Assembly: GCF_016411865.1 (NCBI RefSeq)
Contig: NZ_JAEKJA010000038.1
Location: 1-43,769, forward strand
Reading direction: 5' to 3'
DNA from: Acuticoccus mangrovi
GTDB lineage: Bacteria > Pseudomonadota > Alphaproteobacteria > Rhizobiales > Amorphaceae
Length of the DNA: 43,769 nucleotides
Shown here: positions 1-7,078 of the stretch, one piece after another
How positions within the stretch are numbered: the stretch's first letter is position 1
Layout of the letters: each line of letters begins with the position of its first letter
Notes under the pieces: model-generated
What the model was told of the DNA's origin: nothing
Databases searched by the model: none
The model's input: the letters and a program-made list of their open reading frames with translations, nothing else
Position numbers and translations under genes: made by a program

Positions 1-426
1 AGCCCGCGAAAGATACCCTCCCCGCGCCGCCAGTGACGGGGGGTGTAACGACCCGCCCTCCCCCTGTCAACAGCCTTTGTGCGCCAGCGGTGGATGATCC
101 CATCGGGCCCGGTCTGCCTGCCCTTTTGATGCGAGCCGAGCGCGAGCATGGGCGCCGCGGCGCAAAAAAATACGGCGCGTCGCGTTGTCGGCCGATGCGC
201 CGTCCCACCGACGGAGATCGGCCTTCGGCGCATCGACACGGATCATCGAGGGATGAGAGCGGGGTGGCGGAACACGGAGCGCCGCCGAAGGGTCGCCGGA
301 CGGCTCGGAGCCATCGCAGACTAGCGTGCCGGGACGCCCACGAGGCGCCCCGCCACCCGTGGCGCCGTCAGAGCGCGATCGGCGCCGACCATGCCTGTCG
401 ACGCCGCACGCCCCAGTGCTCCGGGA
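1..426. other. Left edge without a recognisable gene
   Basis: The reading frames here are low-complexity, Arg/Pro/Ala-rich products typical of high-GC DNA, and I recognise no protein family. A 12-bp GC palindrome next to a run of seven A lies near 160-180. It is not followed by a T run in either direction, so I do not call a terminator. If the molecule is circular, this is half of a convergent intergenic gap between the sugar isomerase gene and the gene at the right edge. Confidence 0.5.
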
Positions 427-993
427 TCAGCTCACGCTGTACTCGGCCTTGCCGATGATCATGTCGACCACGGTCGTAATCCAGATCATGTGGACGGCCT
501 CCACCACGTTGTAGGACGCCGAATCCATCCAGAAATTCAGCGTTCCCAGCGCGCGCAGCGGATTGTCGGCGGTCTTGCCCGTGAAGGTCACCACGGGAAG
601 GTCCATGTCCCGCGCCGTCTTGGCCGCGGACACCACGTTGGGCGAGGTTCCGCTCACCGAGATCAACACCACGGCGTCGGCCGGATCGGCGTGATGCTCC
701 AGCGCCTTGGACAGCCACAGCTCATAGCCGTAGTCGTTGCCGTAGGCCGTGATGAACGAGGCATCGCTGAAGGTGACGGAGCGAATGCCGCCCTGCTTGG
801 TGAAATCGAGCGCACAGTGCGACGAGATCGCGGACGAGGCCCCGTTCCCGTTGAAAATCAGCTTGCCGCCGGCGTCCTTGGTCTTGAGCGCAAGATCTTT
901 GAATTCAATGAGGGTATCGTATATCTCTGGAGAAAATCCTTTCTCGTAACGCTTATAATAATCGTCCAGCCAGTTTGCCCAGTTCGTCTCCAT
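427..993 (-). CDS. SIS-domain phosphosugar isomerase, GmhA-like
   Basis: A 188-aa protein made of a single SIS (sugar isomerase) domain. The phosphosugar-binding signatures are visible: NGNGASS around residues 48-54 and ISVSGTSP at 111-118. Both resemble sedoheptulose-7-phosphate isomerase GmhA (GNGGSA and SGNSPN), and GmhA is about 190 aa. The family isomerises phosphorylated ketoses and aldoses in the cytoplasm for LPS heptose and related sugars; the substrate here is unknown. The gene follows the Gfo/Idh oxidoreductase on the same strand with a 69-bp gap, so the two are probably co-transcribed. It is less GC-rich than the siderophore genes. By inference it belongs with the surface-sugar genes at the right end of the window. 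The fold is secure, the substrate is not. Confidence 0.88.
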   Translation of the reverse strand: METNWANWLDDYYKRYEKGFSPEIYDTLIEFKDLALKTKDAGGKLIFNGNGASSAISSHCALDFTKQGGIRSVTFSDASFITAYGNDYGYELWLSKALEHHADPADAVVLISVSGTSPNVVSAAKTARDMDLPVVTFTGKTADNPLRALGTLNFWMDSASYNVVEAVHMIWITTVVDMIIGKAEYSVS

Positions 994-1062
994 GACGATA
1001 CCCTTCTATCGAACAAGATCCGGAAGTGATGGAACTCTTTGTAGAGAGAGAATATTACCGTA

Positions 1063-2100
1063 TCACGACTCGATCGTCAGAAGGTCGTCATAAACAGTCG
1101 TTGATTGATGCCGGTCGACTTCATAAATCGTATCGATGAGCCGCATCACCTGCAGGGCCTGCAGCGAGGAGCCGTATTCGACCGGCGCACCGTCGAGAAC
1201 ACTGCGCAGGAACATCTCGGCCTCGCTGTCCCACGACGAATCGGTCGAGAAGACCATTCTCTCTTCGTCTTCCCACGTCGCGGCCGGGGCCACCGAGCGG
1301 TTTTTGGCCCACGTCAGCTCTTCTTCGCCATAGGAATTCGAGGACGTCTTGAGGCCATTGAGCACGATGTAGCCGCGCTCGAGGAAGACCTCCAGGGAAA
1401 ACAGGTGCCGCCATTGGGTCATCGTCGAGTGGAACGACACGCTGAGCCCACTCCGTGAGTTCCGCAGAAGCGCGAAGACGTTGTCCTCGATGCCCGGCAT
1501 CTTCCAATACATATTGGACACCATGGCATGGACCTCATCGAACTCGCATTCGGCAATATACTGGAAGAGATCCAGCATATGGATGCCCTGATCGATGAGA
1601 ATGCCGCCCCCGGCCATGGCCGGATCGGCCCGCCATGTGGAGAGATAGCTCTTGTCGACGCTCTTGCCGTAGCGCCCGCGCATCCAGAGGATGCGCCCGA
1701 ACCTCTGGCTCGACACAAGCTCCTTGAGCTTGATCACGCTCTGATGATGCCGATGGTTGAAGCCGTACATGAGCACTTTATCGCAGCGCTTCTCGACTTC
1801 GATGATCTGCTCCATTTCAGCGGCGTTGAAGCAAGGCGGCTTCTCGCACAGGACGTGCTTCCCCGCCTTCAGGGCGGCCGTCGCGATCGCCATGTTGAAG
1901 CGGTTGGGCATGCTGATCACGACAGCATCGATCGCATCGTCTTGGACGATGTCTTGCCACGAAGGGGCCTTGGGATAGGGAACGACGTCGGGATAGTGAA
2001 TGTCGAAAACGCGGACAATCTGAGCGCCACGCGCAGCGAGTGTCTCGCTGCGAATGCGCCCCATTTTCCCGAAGCCAATGATCCCAACTTTCAACGACAT
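1063..2100 (-). CDS. Gfo/Idh/MocA-family NAD(P)-dependent oxidoreductase
   Basis: A 345-aa protein of normal family length. The N-terminal Rossmann fold starts with GIIGFGKMGR (residues 6-15), and the conserved CEKPP loop is at 85-89, containing the EKP lysine characteristic of the family. The second domain has the GGGILIDQGIHMLD segment, which carries the histidine usually found in the active site. Family members oxidise or reduce sugars, nucleotide sugars or inositols. Next to a SIS isomerase, a role in making an unusual sugar for LPS, capsule or O-antigen is likely, but the substrate cannot be read. The gene leads a minus-strand pair. An AT-rich stretch at about 2210-2235 lies in its 236-bp upstream gap and may hold the promoter. 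Confidence 0.88.
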   Translation of the reverse strand: MSLKVGIIGFGKMGRIRSETLAARGAQIVRVFDIHYPDVVPYPKAPSWQDIVQDDAIDAVVISMPNRFNMAIATAALKAGKHVLCEKPPCFNAAEMEQIIEVEKRCDKVLMYGFNHRHHQSVIKLKELVSSQRFGRILWMRGRYGKSVDKSYLSTWRADPAMAGGGILIDQGIHMLDLFQYIAECEFDEVHAMVSNMYWKMPGIEDNVFALLRNSRSGLSVSFHSTMTQWRHLFSLEVFLERGYIVLNGLKTSSNSYGEEELTWAKNRSVAPAATWEDEERMVFSTDSSWDSEAEMFLRSVLDGAPVEYGSSLQALQVMRLIDTIYEVDRHQSTTVYDDLLTIES

Positions 2101-2336
2101 GGCGGTCTCTGGGTGCGGTGTGGAGGACAGGCGCTCTGGAGCTGATAGTGGGATCGAAGCCGTCTGTCACCTGAATTCTGAGAGAGGGTCGGAGGGCTTC
2201 ATTCAAAGCAACGCTAATATAATAATTGTTTTCATACACGATCGACACGCCCTTGATGCGTCGTGGCATCGTCGTCATCAAGCAATTCGACGCTATTTGC
2301 TCGAGGCCTCTGCCGGGCGAGCGATCCGTGGTCCCG

Positions 2337-2630
2337 TCAGTCGACGTCGTCGACCCAGTCCTCCCGTCGATGGCGCACCCGCACGATGAGCACGCCCCGC
2401 TCGTCGACGACATAGATCACGATGTGCGCGCCGCAGGGATGGATCCGCACGGGCGGCACGATCTCGTACCGCAGCCGCGCCATGTCCGGATAGGCCGCGA
2501 GCGTCTCGAAGGCGTGGGTCAGCCGGGCGTGGTAGGTCTCGGCCTGCTCGAGACCGAACATCCCGGCCCCTTCGAGATAGATCGCGACGATGTCCCGCTC
2601 GGCCGCCTCGGTGAGCCTATAGCCCGCCAT
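2337..2630 (-). CDS. parE: ParE/RelE-superfamily toxin
   Basis: A 97-aa protein beginning MAGYRLTEAAERDI, the typical N-terminus of ParE toxins, with the family core near residues 55-75 (RLRYEIVPPVR, then HIVIYVVDE). I chose the ATG at 2630 because the match to the family starts exactly there and because it overlaps the antitoxin stop by 14 bp, as usual in such pairs. A longer upstream frame is Ala/Arg-rich and unlikely to be translated. ParE toxins act on DNA gyrase when freed from the antitoxin. Position beside the resolvase and partition genes suggests a plasmid-addiction role. Confidence 0.87.
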   Translation of the reverse strand: MAGYRLTEAAERDIVAIYLEGAGMFGLEQAETYHARLTHAFETLAAYPDMARLRYEIVPPVRIHPCGAHIVIYVVDERGVLIVRVRHRREDWVDDVD

Positions 2631-2862
2631 CGACGATGCCGCGCGCGCGGCGGCGCAGCGCGTCCATCGATTGATGGCCGTCGCCGCTATCGAGGCCCTC
2701 GCTGACAAGGTGCTGCAGCCGGGCGATCTTCTCGCTCCGCTCCTGATCGCGCCGGATCAGGTCGCGCACATAGTCGCTCGCGTTGGCATAGCGGCCCGAG
2801 CGGGCCTGATCCTCCACCCACGACTTCATGAGATCGGGAAGGGACACGTTCATCGTCGCCAT
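2617..2862 (-). CDS. parD: ParD-type RHH antitoxin
   Basis: An 81-aa protein starting MATMNVSLPD. It has the ribbon-helix-helix DNA-binding N-terminus and the segment SGRYANASDYVRDLIRRDQER that is diagnostic of ParD. An upstream in-frame ATG at 2907 would add 15 residues without family similarity and lies inside the inverted repeat, so I prefer 2862; the ATG at 2853 is a second possibility. The protein should neutralise the overlapping ParE toxin through its C-terminal part and repress the pair through its N-terminus. Confidence 0.88.
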   Translation of the reverse strand: MATMNVSLPDLMKSWVEDQARSGRYANASDYVRDLIRRDQERSEKIARLQHLVSEGLDSGDGHQSMDALRRRARGIVDGGL

Positions 2863-2901
2863 CGGCGGCCTCGCCTGCGTTTCGAGGCAATGTAACTCTA
2901 T

Positions 2902-2916
2902 TGGCAAAGATTGCCA
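2902..2916. promoter_or_regulatory. Inverted repeat, candidate ParD operator
   Basis: TGGCAA-AGA-TTGCCA is a perfect inverted repeat with 6-bp arms and a 3-bp centre. It lies about 40 bp upstream of the chosen antitoxin start and only 10 bp from the resolvase stop. ParD-type RHH proteins commonly repress their own promoter at such a site. The operator role is inferred from position. Confidence 0.5.
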
Positions 2917-2926
2917 TAGCCCGTCC

Positions 2927-3550
2927 TCACGGGGCGGCCGCCTTCATCCGCTTCGAGATCCTCGCGATCGTCGCCCGGCTGCAGCCCGTCGCATGCTGCA
3001 CCTCGGACCAGGAGACCCCGCGCCGCAGCATCGCGGCGATCGCGTCGTTGCGCTTGGTGTTTTCCGGCCGGCCCTTGTAGCGGCCCGCCGCCTTGGCGCG
3101 GGCCTGGCCCTGGGCCTGCCGGCGGCGGCGGTCCTCGTAGTCCTTGCGCGCGACCGCCGCGAGCATGTCGAGAAGCATGGCATTGACGGCATCGACCATC
3201 CGCGCGGTGAAGCTCTCCGGATCCGGATCGATGAACATCGCGGAGGTCGGCAGATCGAGCGCGACGATCCGCACGCGCTTGCGGGTGATCTCGTCCTTGA
3301 GCCTCGCCCAGTCGGCCGACGTCAGCCGTGACAGGCGATCGACCTGCTCGACGAGAAGCACGTCGCCGGCGCGGCAATCGCGCAGCAGGCGGAAGAGCTC
3401 CGGACGCTCGAGCGTCGCCCCGCTCTCGTTCTCCACATAATAGGAGACGATCTCGAGCCCCCTCCCCTCGGCGAAGGCATCGAGATCGGCGCGCGCCCGA
3501 TCGGCGTTCTGATCGTCCGTGGAGGCTCTGAGATAGGCGCGAACCGACAT
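2927..3550 (-). CDS. Serine recombinase (resolvase/invertase family)
   Basis: A 207-aa small serine recombinase. The N-terminal catalytic domain carries the nucleophile in YLRAS (Ser10), the helix VDRLSRLT, and a typical resolvase core to about residue 140. A basic linker follows, then a C-terminal helix-turn-helix near 175-200 (GVSWSEVQHATGCSRATIARIS). This is the size of transposon and plasmid resolvases, not of large integrases. Beside partition and replication genes it most likely resolves plasmid multimers. It is divergent from parA, so the roughly 150-bp gap between them is the natural place for its recombination site. A purine-rich AGGCGG precedes the ATG. Confidence 0.9.
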   Translation of the reverse strand: MSVRAYLRASTDDQNADRARADLDAFAEGRGLEIVSYYVENESGATLERPELFRLLRDCRAGDVLLVEQVDRLSRLTSADWARLKDEITRKRVRIVALDLPTSAMFIDPDPESFTARMVDAVNAMLLDMLAAVARKDYEDRRRRQAQGQARAKAAGRYKGRPENTKRNDAIAAMLRRGVSWSEVQHATGCSRATIARISKRMKAAAP

Positions 3551-3697
3551 CGTGCCGCCTAGTTTCGTTTGGATGGTTTCTTTATTCTTGGTCTCTTTTG
3601 GTTTGTCAAACGGGATTTAGTGAACCAGGTTCGGGGGAGTTCACAAAAGGCATACTCAAAAAACACCGGGATCGCCCCTCCCTTAACCGGACGGAAA
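3551..3697. promoter_or_regulatory. Divergent resolvase/parA gap, possible res site
   Basis: This short gap separates two divergent genes. It holds GAACC-A-GGTTC at 3622-3632, an 11-bp inverted repeat, inside a longer GTGAAC...GTTCAC pair (3620-3644). Plasmid resolvases often act on a res site next to their own gene, so this is a candidate crossover or operator sequence. There is no second copy in view to support it. Confidence 0.3.
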
Positions 3698-3736
3698 GAT
3701 ATCGAGATGATATCATCTCGATATCAATCGGATGCC
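3698..3736. repeat. Phased hexamer cluster I upstream of parA
   Basis: Four hexamers start exactly 11 bp apart: GATATC at 3698, 3709 and 3720, and GATGCC at 3731. The first three together form a perfect 28-bp palindrome (3698-3725) centred on the middle GATATC. The cluster ends 13 bp before the parA ATG and overlaps where the promoter and leader should be. It is a candidate operator for the ribbon-helix-helix partner, giving autorepression, and possibly part of the centromere. Confidence 0.75.
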
Positions 3737-3749
3737 ATGGAGGTGTTCC

Positions 3750-4421
3750 ATGATCGTCACCGTCGGCGGCATAAAAGGCGGGTCCGGCAAGACGACCGTC
3801 GCCACCAACCTCGCCGTCATGCGGGCCCTCGACGGCCGCGACGTCCTGCTCGTCGATGCCGACGACCAGGAGACGGCGTCGGACTTCACGATGCTGCGCA
3901 ACGAGCGCATGGAGGGGGGCGCGGGCTTCACCTCGATCAAGCTGACGGGCGCCGCCGTGCGCACGGAGGTGCGGCGCCTCGGTGCCAAATATGACGACAT
4001 CATCATCGACACCGGCGGGCGCGACACCACCAGCCAGCGCGCCGCGCTGACCGTCAGCAACGTCCTCCTGGTGCCGTTCGTGCCACGCAGCTTCGACGTG
4101 TGGACGCTCGAGAAGGTCTCGCAACTGACGGCGGAGATGCGCACCGCCAATCCGGAGCTCTCCGCCTATGCCTTCATCAACCGCGCCGATCCGCGCGGCC
4201 AGGACAACAGCGAGGCCGAGGGCGTGATCGCCGAGGCCGAGGAGCTCGTCCTCCTGCCCGTCGCGCTCGGCGCCCGCAAGGCCTTCGGCAACGCCGCCGC
4301 GCAGGGCATGGGCGTCGTCGAGCTGAGGCCGCAGGACCCGAAGGCGAGCGACGAGATCGCCCGCCTCTATGGATATCTTTTTGATGTCGAAATGATATCA
4401 GAATCCGCTGTGGGAGCGTGA
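3750..4421 (+). CDS. parA: ParA-type partition ATPase (type Ib)
   Basis: A 223-aa deviant-Walker ATPase. KGGSGKTT occupies residues 9-16, with the switch regions VLLVDADDQ and DDIIIDTGGRD downstream. The length, and the lack of an N-terminal HTH domain, place it with small type Ib ParA proteins such as ParF. I chose the ATG at 3750 because GGAGGTG precedes it at ordinary spacing; an upstream in-frame ATG at 3732 lies inside the operator-like repeats. ParA should form nucleoid-bound gradients that pull the plasmid centromere. The stop overlaps the start region of the small RHH gene. The last coding bases contain three phased hexamers, so DNA-binding sites are embedded in the reading frame. Confidence 0.93.
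   Translation: MIVTVGGIKGGSGKTTVATNLAVMRALDGRDVLLVDADDQETASDFTMLRNERMEGGAGFTSIKLTGAAVRTEVRRLGAKYDDIIIDTGGRDTTSQRAALTVSNVLLVPFVPRSFDVWTLEKVSQLTAEMRTANPELSAYAFINRADPRGQDNSEAEGVIAEAEELVLLPVALGARKAFGNAAAQGMGVVELRPQDPKASDEIARLYGYLFDVEMISESAVGA
4372..4399. repeat. Phased hexamer cluster II inside the parA 3' end
   Basis: GATATC (4372), GATGTC (4383) and GATATC (4394) again lie exactly 11 bp apart. They sit within the last codons of parA and directly upstream of the RHH partner gene. The same hexamer and period recur before parA and after the partner gene, which makes chance unlikely. A role as a secondary operator or centromere part is inferred. Confidence 0.7.
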
Positions 4422-4423
4422 GG

Positions 4424-4699
4424 ATGGCGATCGCCCGCAAACCGACAGCCCGGATCGTTCCCCCCTCCTCCGCGTCCGAGCGCGAGATCGAGGCGCTGAT
4501 CCGCAAGGGCGGCAGCGTTGCCGTCACCCCCGCGGCCCGACCCAAGGCCGCCGGGACCGCCAAGGTGATCCTGCGCCTTCCCGACGAGATGCTCGCCCGC
4601 GTCGACGCGCTCGTCGAAGCCCGCAGCCCCAAGATCCCGCGCCATACCTGGCTCCTGGAGGCCATCCTCGAGAAGCTCGAGCGCGAGACACCAAAATGA
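4424..4699 (+). CDS. Ribbon-helix-helix partition partner (ParG-like)
   Basis: A 91-aa protein with a flexible, basic N-terminus (about residues 1-45) and a C-terminal ribbon-helix-helix (KVILRLPDEMLARVDALVE, then a second helix). This is the layout of ParG-type centromere-binding proteins, whose mobile N-terminus stimulates the ParA ATPase. It overlaps or abuts the parA stop. A GTG at 4418 is an alternative start adding two residues; I prefer the ATG at 4424. RHH dimers bind short sites on one face of DNA, and ten such sites at 11-bp period follow the gene, the first overlapping its stop codon. Sequence similarity to any named ParG is not claimed. Confidence 0.82.
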   Translation: MAIARKPTARIVPPSSASEREIEALIRKGGSVAVTPAARPKAAGTAKVILRLPDEMLARVDALVEARSPKIPRHTWLLEAILEKLERETPK

Positions 4700-4802
4700 T
4701 ATCACTATGATATCTCATAGATGCCAATGTGACGTCGATTCGACATCGATTGGATATCTCCTCGATGTCATCGTGGCATCATACCGACATCACGAAGATA
4801 TC
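4698..4802. repeat. Ten-unit 11-bp phased array, candidate centromere
   Basis: Ten hexamers of consensus GAYRTC start at 4698, 4709, 4720, 4731, 4742, 4753, 4764, 4775, 4786 and 4797, with no break in the 11-bp period. In order they are GATATC, GATATC, GATGCC, GACGTC, GACATC, GATATC, GATGTC, GGCATC, GACATC, GATATC. The 5-bp spacers differ, so only the hexamer and the helical phase are kept. Eleven base pairs is close to one DNA turn, so bound RHH dimers would line up on one face. The array fills the gap between the RHH gene and rep, so it may also influence rep expression. Confidence 0.8.
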
Positions 4803-4819
4803 TCGCTCTGAGAGGCTGC

Positions 4820-5914
4820 ATGCAGGGCCGACGTCTCATCGGAAATCAGTTCGACCTCTTCATCCTCTCCCTCACCGAGCTGAAGCTCCGTGATGCGCGC
4901 GAGACGATGGAGCGGCCCTTCTTCTCGCTCGGCAAGCGCAAGCGGCTGCGCCCCATCGAGTACGAGAGCGACGGGGTCTGGGTGAAGGTCGAGCCGCACC
5001 AGAACTACGGCATGGCCACCATCTGGGACGCCGACGTGCTGATCTGGGCGGCCTCGGTGCTGATCGACCTGAAGAACCGGGGCGTGAACGACATCCCGAG
5101 CGAGCTTCATTTCCAGCCCTACGATCTCTTGAAGGCCATCCATCGCTCGACCGGTGGAGACCATTATCGCCGCCTGCGCGAGGCCCTCTCGCGCCTCAGA
5201 AGCACCAACATCCGCACCAACATCCGCGCGCCCCGCGGCAAGCGCTACGCCGAATTCAGCTGGATCTCGGAGTGGACGGACCTTGTCGACGAGACCACGG
5301 GGGAAAGCCGGGGCATGAGCATCGTCCTCAGCCAATGGTTCGTGCAGGGCGTCCTGCAGAAGGGCGGCGTGCTCGCCATCGATCCGGAATATTTCGGGAT
5401 CACCGGCGGGCGCGAGCGCTGGCTCTATCGCGTGGCGCGCAAGCATGCGGGTGGGGCAGGGGACCAGGGCTTCGCCATCAGCCTGCCCACCCTCTTCGAA
5501 AAATCCGGCGCAGAAGGACCCTACCGCCGCTTCAAGCACGAGATGCAGAAGATCGTGCAGCGCAACGAGCTGCCGGGGATCTCGCTCGCCTGGGAGGAGG
5601 GGGGCAAGGGAGAGCCGCGCATCTGGATGGGGATGAAGGTGAAGGACGCACTCCTCGAGGTCGAAGAGAAAGCGCCCCGACGATCCCGCAAGCGGCGCGC
5701 CGCCACGCCGGGCTCGGTGCCGCTTCTGCTTCACACCGAACTCGGCGAGGAGACCATCGCACGGGTTCGCCACGATTTTCCCGGCTGGGACGTCTACGCC
5801 ATGAAGGCCGAGTTCGACGACTGGATCGCCCAGGACCCCGAGCGCCGCCCGTCCGACTATCAAAGCGCGTTCTACGGTTTCGTCCGCCGCCATCACGCGC
5901 GTCAAAGCCCTTGA
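4820..5914 (+). CDS. RPA-family plasmid replication initiator
   Basis: A 364-aa protein that I place in the replication initiator protein A (RPA) family common on alphaproteobacterial plasmids. The N-terminal part has the family-like run FDLFILSLTELKLRD followed by PFFSLGKRKR, then winged-helix-like segments around residues 75-230 (for example FQPYDLLKAIHR and YRRLREALSRLRSTNI). The C-terminus is basic and ends with a short helical domain. The ATG at 4820 follows GAGAGG. Rep should bind the iterons just downstream and open the origin. Its promoter must overlap the phased partition array, which suggests cross-talk between partition and copy control. I rely on remembered family features; no alignment was run. 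Confidence 0.82.
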   Translation: MQGRRLIGNQFDLFILSLTELKLRDARETMERPFFSLGKRKRLRPIEYESDGVWVKVEPHQNYGMATIWDADVLIWAASVLIDLKNRGVNDIPSELHFQPYDLLKAIHRSTGGDHYRRLREALSRLRSTNIRTNIRAPRGKRYAEFSWISEWTDLVDETTGESRGMSIVLSQWFVQGVLQKGGVLAIDPEYFGITGGRERWLYRVARKHAGGAGDQGFAISLPTLFEKSGAEGPYRRFKHEMQKIVQRNELPGISLAWEEGGKGEPRIWMGMKVKDALLEVEEKAPRRSRKRRAATPGSVPLLLHTELGEETIARVRHDFPGWDVYAMKAEFDDWIAQDPERRPSDYQSAFYGFVRRHHARQSP

Positions 5915-5917
5915 AGC

Positions 5918-6067
5918 GTTCCTAATCGGCCGTCACTTCCAAAACCTCTTTTCCACATGCTGAGACACGCTCCCATCACAAACGACGGCCTATTAGGAAC
6001 AAAGTGACGGCCTATCAGGAACGCTAGCGACGGCCTATCAGGAACGAATCCTCGGCCTATTAGGAAC
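5918..6067. repeat. Iteron cluster, candidate replication origin
   Basis: Four direct copies of a 17-bp unit (consensus GACGGCCTATYAGGAAC) lie at 5984-6000, 6006-6022, 6029-6045 and 6051-6067, spaced 22, 23 and 22 bp, about two helical turns. The fourth differs only in its first two bases. A fifth copy in reverse orientation, with one mismatch, lies at 5918-5934 immediately after the rep stop. Iterons next to a Rep gene mark a theta-type origin. An isolated inverted copy is the usual pattern for Rep dimer repression or handcuffing, though such copies more often lie upstream of rep. Confidence 0.85.
5949..5957 (+). promoter_or_regulatory. Candidate DnaA box
   Basis: TTTTCCACA matches the consensus TTATCCACA at eight of nine positions. 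It sits between the inverted iteron and the four direct iterons, where many iteron origins carry a DnaA box. A single 9-mer match is weak alone; the position raises it. Confidence 0.5.
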
Positions 6068-6122
6068 AGAGCACTTACGTAAACGTCTGACACATAATGA
6101 GATTTAGCCTCCGATCGAGGCC

Positions 6123-6152
6123 TTAACTCTTTAACTCTCTTTATAACTTTCT
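6123..6152. other. AT-rich tract, candidate DNA-unwinding element
   Basis: A short AT-rich run with a tandem TTAACTCT (6123-6130 and 6131-6138), then TTTATAACTTT, stands out in very GC-rich surroundings. It lies about 55 bp beyond the last iteron. Iteron origins usually have an AT-rich repeated stretch beside the iterons where strands open. From here to 6328 I see no gene or further repeat. Confidence 0.5.
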
Positions 6153-6328
6153 AACAGGCGACCGTCGGACTCGACCGCTTCACCCGCACCCGGTGTTCCC
6201 GATCGGCCGATACCCATCCCGTCGAAGCCGAACCGTCCAACCCAAACGTCGGAGACGGGTCGGCGATGCCGATGGCTTCGAAGGATCGATCGGTTGAGCC
6301 ACCGAGACCTCCGTTCCGAGCGTTCCCT

Positions 6329-7078
6329 TTAGTCCCACGCCGCAAGGGCGAAGCAGCGGACGAAGGCGGCAGGATGTCGGAACACGAGCGCCGTCGCGTG
6401 ATCCTCGATGACGGGCAGAGACGCGAACCAAAAAGGCTCACCATTTTCTAGATCGACCGTCACGGCCTCCAGGAAGCCCACCTCGAGGCGAGCCACATCG
6501 AGGGACAGTCCCAGCCCCAGGGCCTTCGCGATGGCCTCCTTGCGGCACCACAGGCCGTAGAAAGCAGCCTGTCGCGCATTCGCCGGCCACTCTTCGAGGT
6601 GAAGCCGTTCCTTCGGCGTGAAGACGAGCGGCCCGACCTCCTCGACGAGGTCCGTTTCGCCGATCCGTTCGATGTCCACGCCGACCGCGCCGGCGTTCGA
6701 AACCGCAAGAAGCGCCCGGTCTCCGCTGTGGGAGAGGTTGAATTCGAGTGGAGGCCGTCCGGAGCCTGCGACGAGGGCGGGCTTGCCATAGGGACCGGCG
6801 CTGAAGGTCAGAGCTGCCGGATCCTCGCCAAGATAAGCTGCAAGGATCCGGCGCAGGAGAGAGCGGGCCGCGACGAAGCGAAACCGCAGCCTCGCCGTCC
6901 GTAGAAGCGCGGCCCGGCGGTGCTCGTCCGCCGACAGGAGCGCTGATCCTCTGCGGGCAAGCTCCGGAGAAAGCCCGAGCGACCAAACGTCGACGCCGCC
7001 CGGGGACAGAAAGTCGCGATCCGGAACGGCCCCGAAGGGGTGCCATTCACCCGCGCAACGTGGCACCGCCGTCGACAT
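6329..7078 (-). CDS. 4'-phosphopantetheinyl transferase, Sfp type
   Basis: A 249-aa enzyme with the Sfp-family motifs in order: FNLSHSGD (about residue 113), GVDIERI (about 133) for magnesium and CoA, and WCRKEAIAKALG (about 180). It transfers phosphopantetheine from CoA to the serine of carrier domains. Here the targets would be the free aryl carrier protein and the two NRPS carrier domains. It is the last gene of the siderophore operon and overlaps entA by 32 bp if the ATG at 7078 is used; an in-frame GTG at 7066 is an alternative. Enterobactin clusters have the analogous entD, but the sequence looks more like general Sfp than EntD. Confidence 0.92.
   Translation of the reverse strand: MSTAVPRCAGEWHPFGAVPDRDFLSPGGVDVWSLGLSPELARRGSALLSADEHRRAALLRTARLRFRFVAARSLLRRILAAYLGEDPAALTFSAGPYGKPALVAGSGRPPLEFNLSHSGDRALLAVSNAGAVGVDIERIGETDLVEEVGPLVFTPKERLHLEEWPANARQAAFYGLWCRKEAIAKALGLGLSLDVARLEVGFLEAVTVDLENGEPFWFASLPVIEDHATALVFRHPAAFVRCFALAAWD

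Noticed and set aside
158-182. A GC palindrome next to a run of seven A, considered as a terminator
   Set aside because: Neither strand has the stem followed by a T run.
33-458. A 141-codon frame at the left edge
   Set aside because: Low-complexity product, no recognisable family, and it runs into the isomerase gene on the other strand.
5902-6093. A 63-codon frame across the iterons, with repeated FLIGR/FVP peptides
   Set aside because: The peptide repeats simply translate the iterons; no ribosome site was seen.
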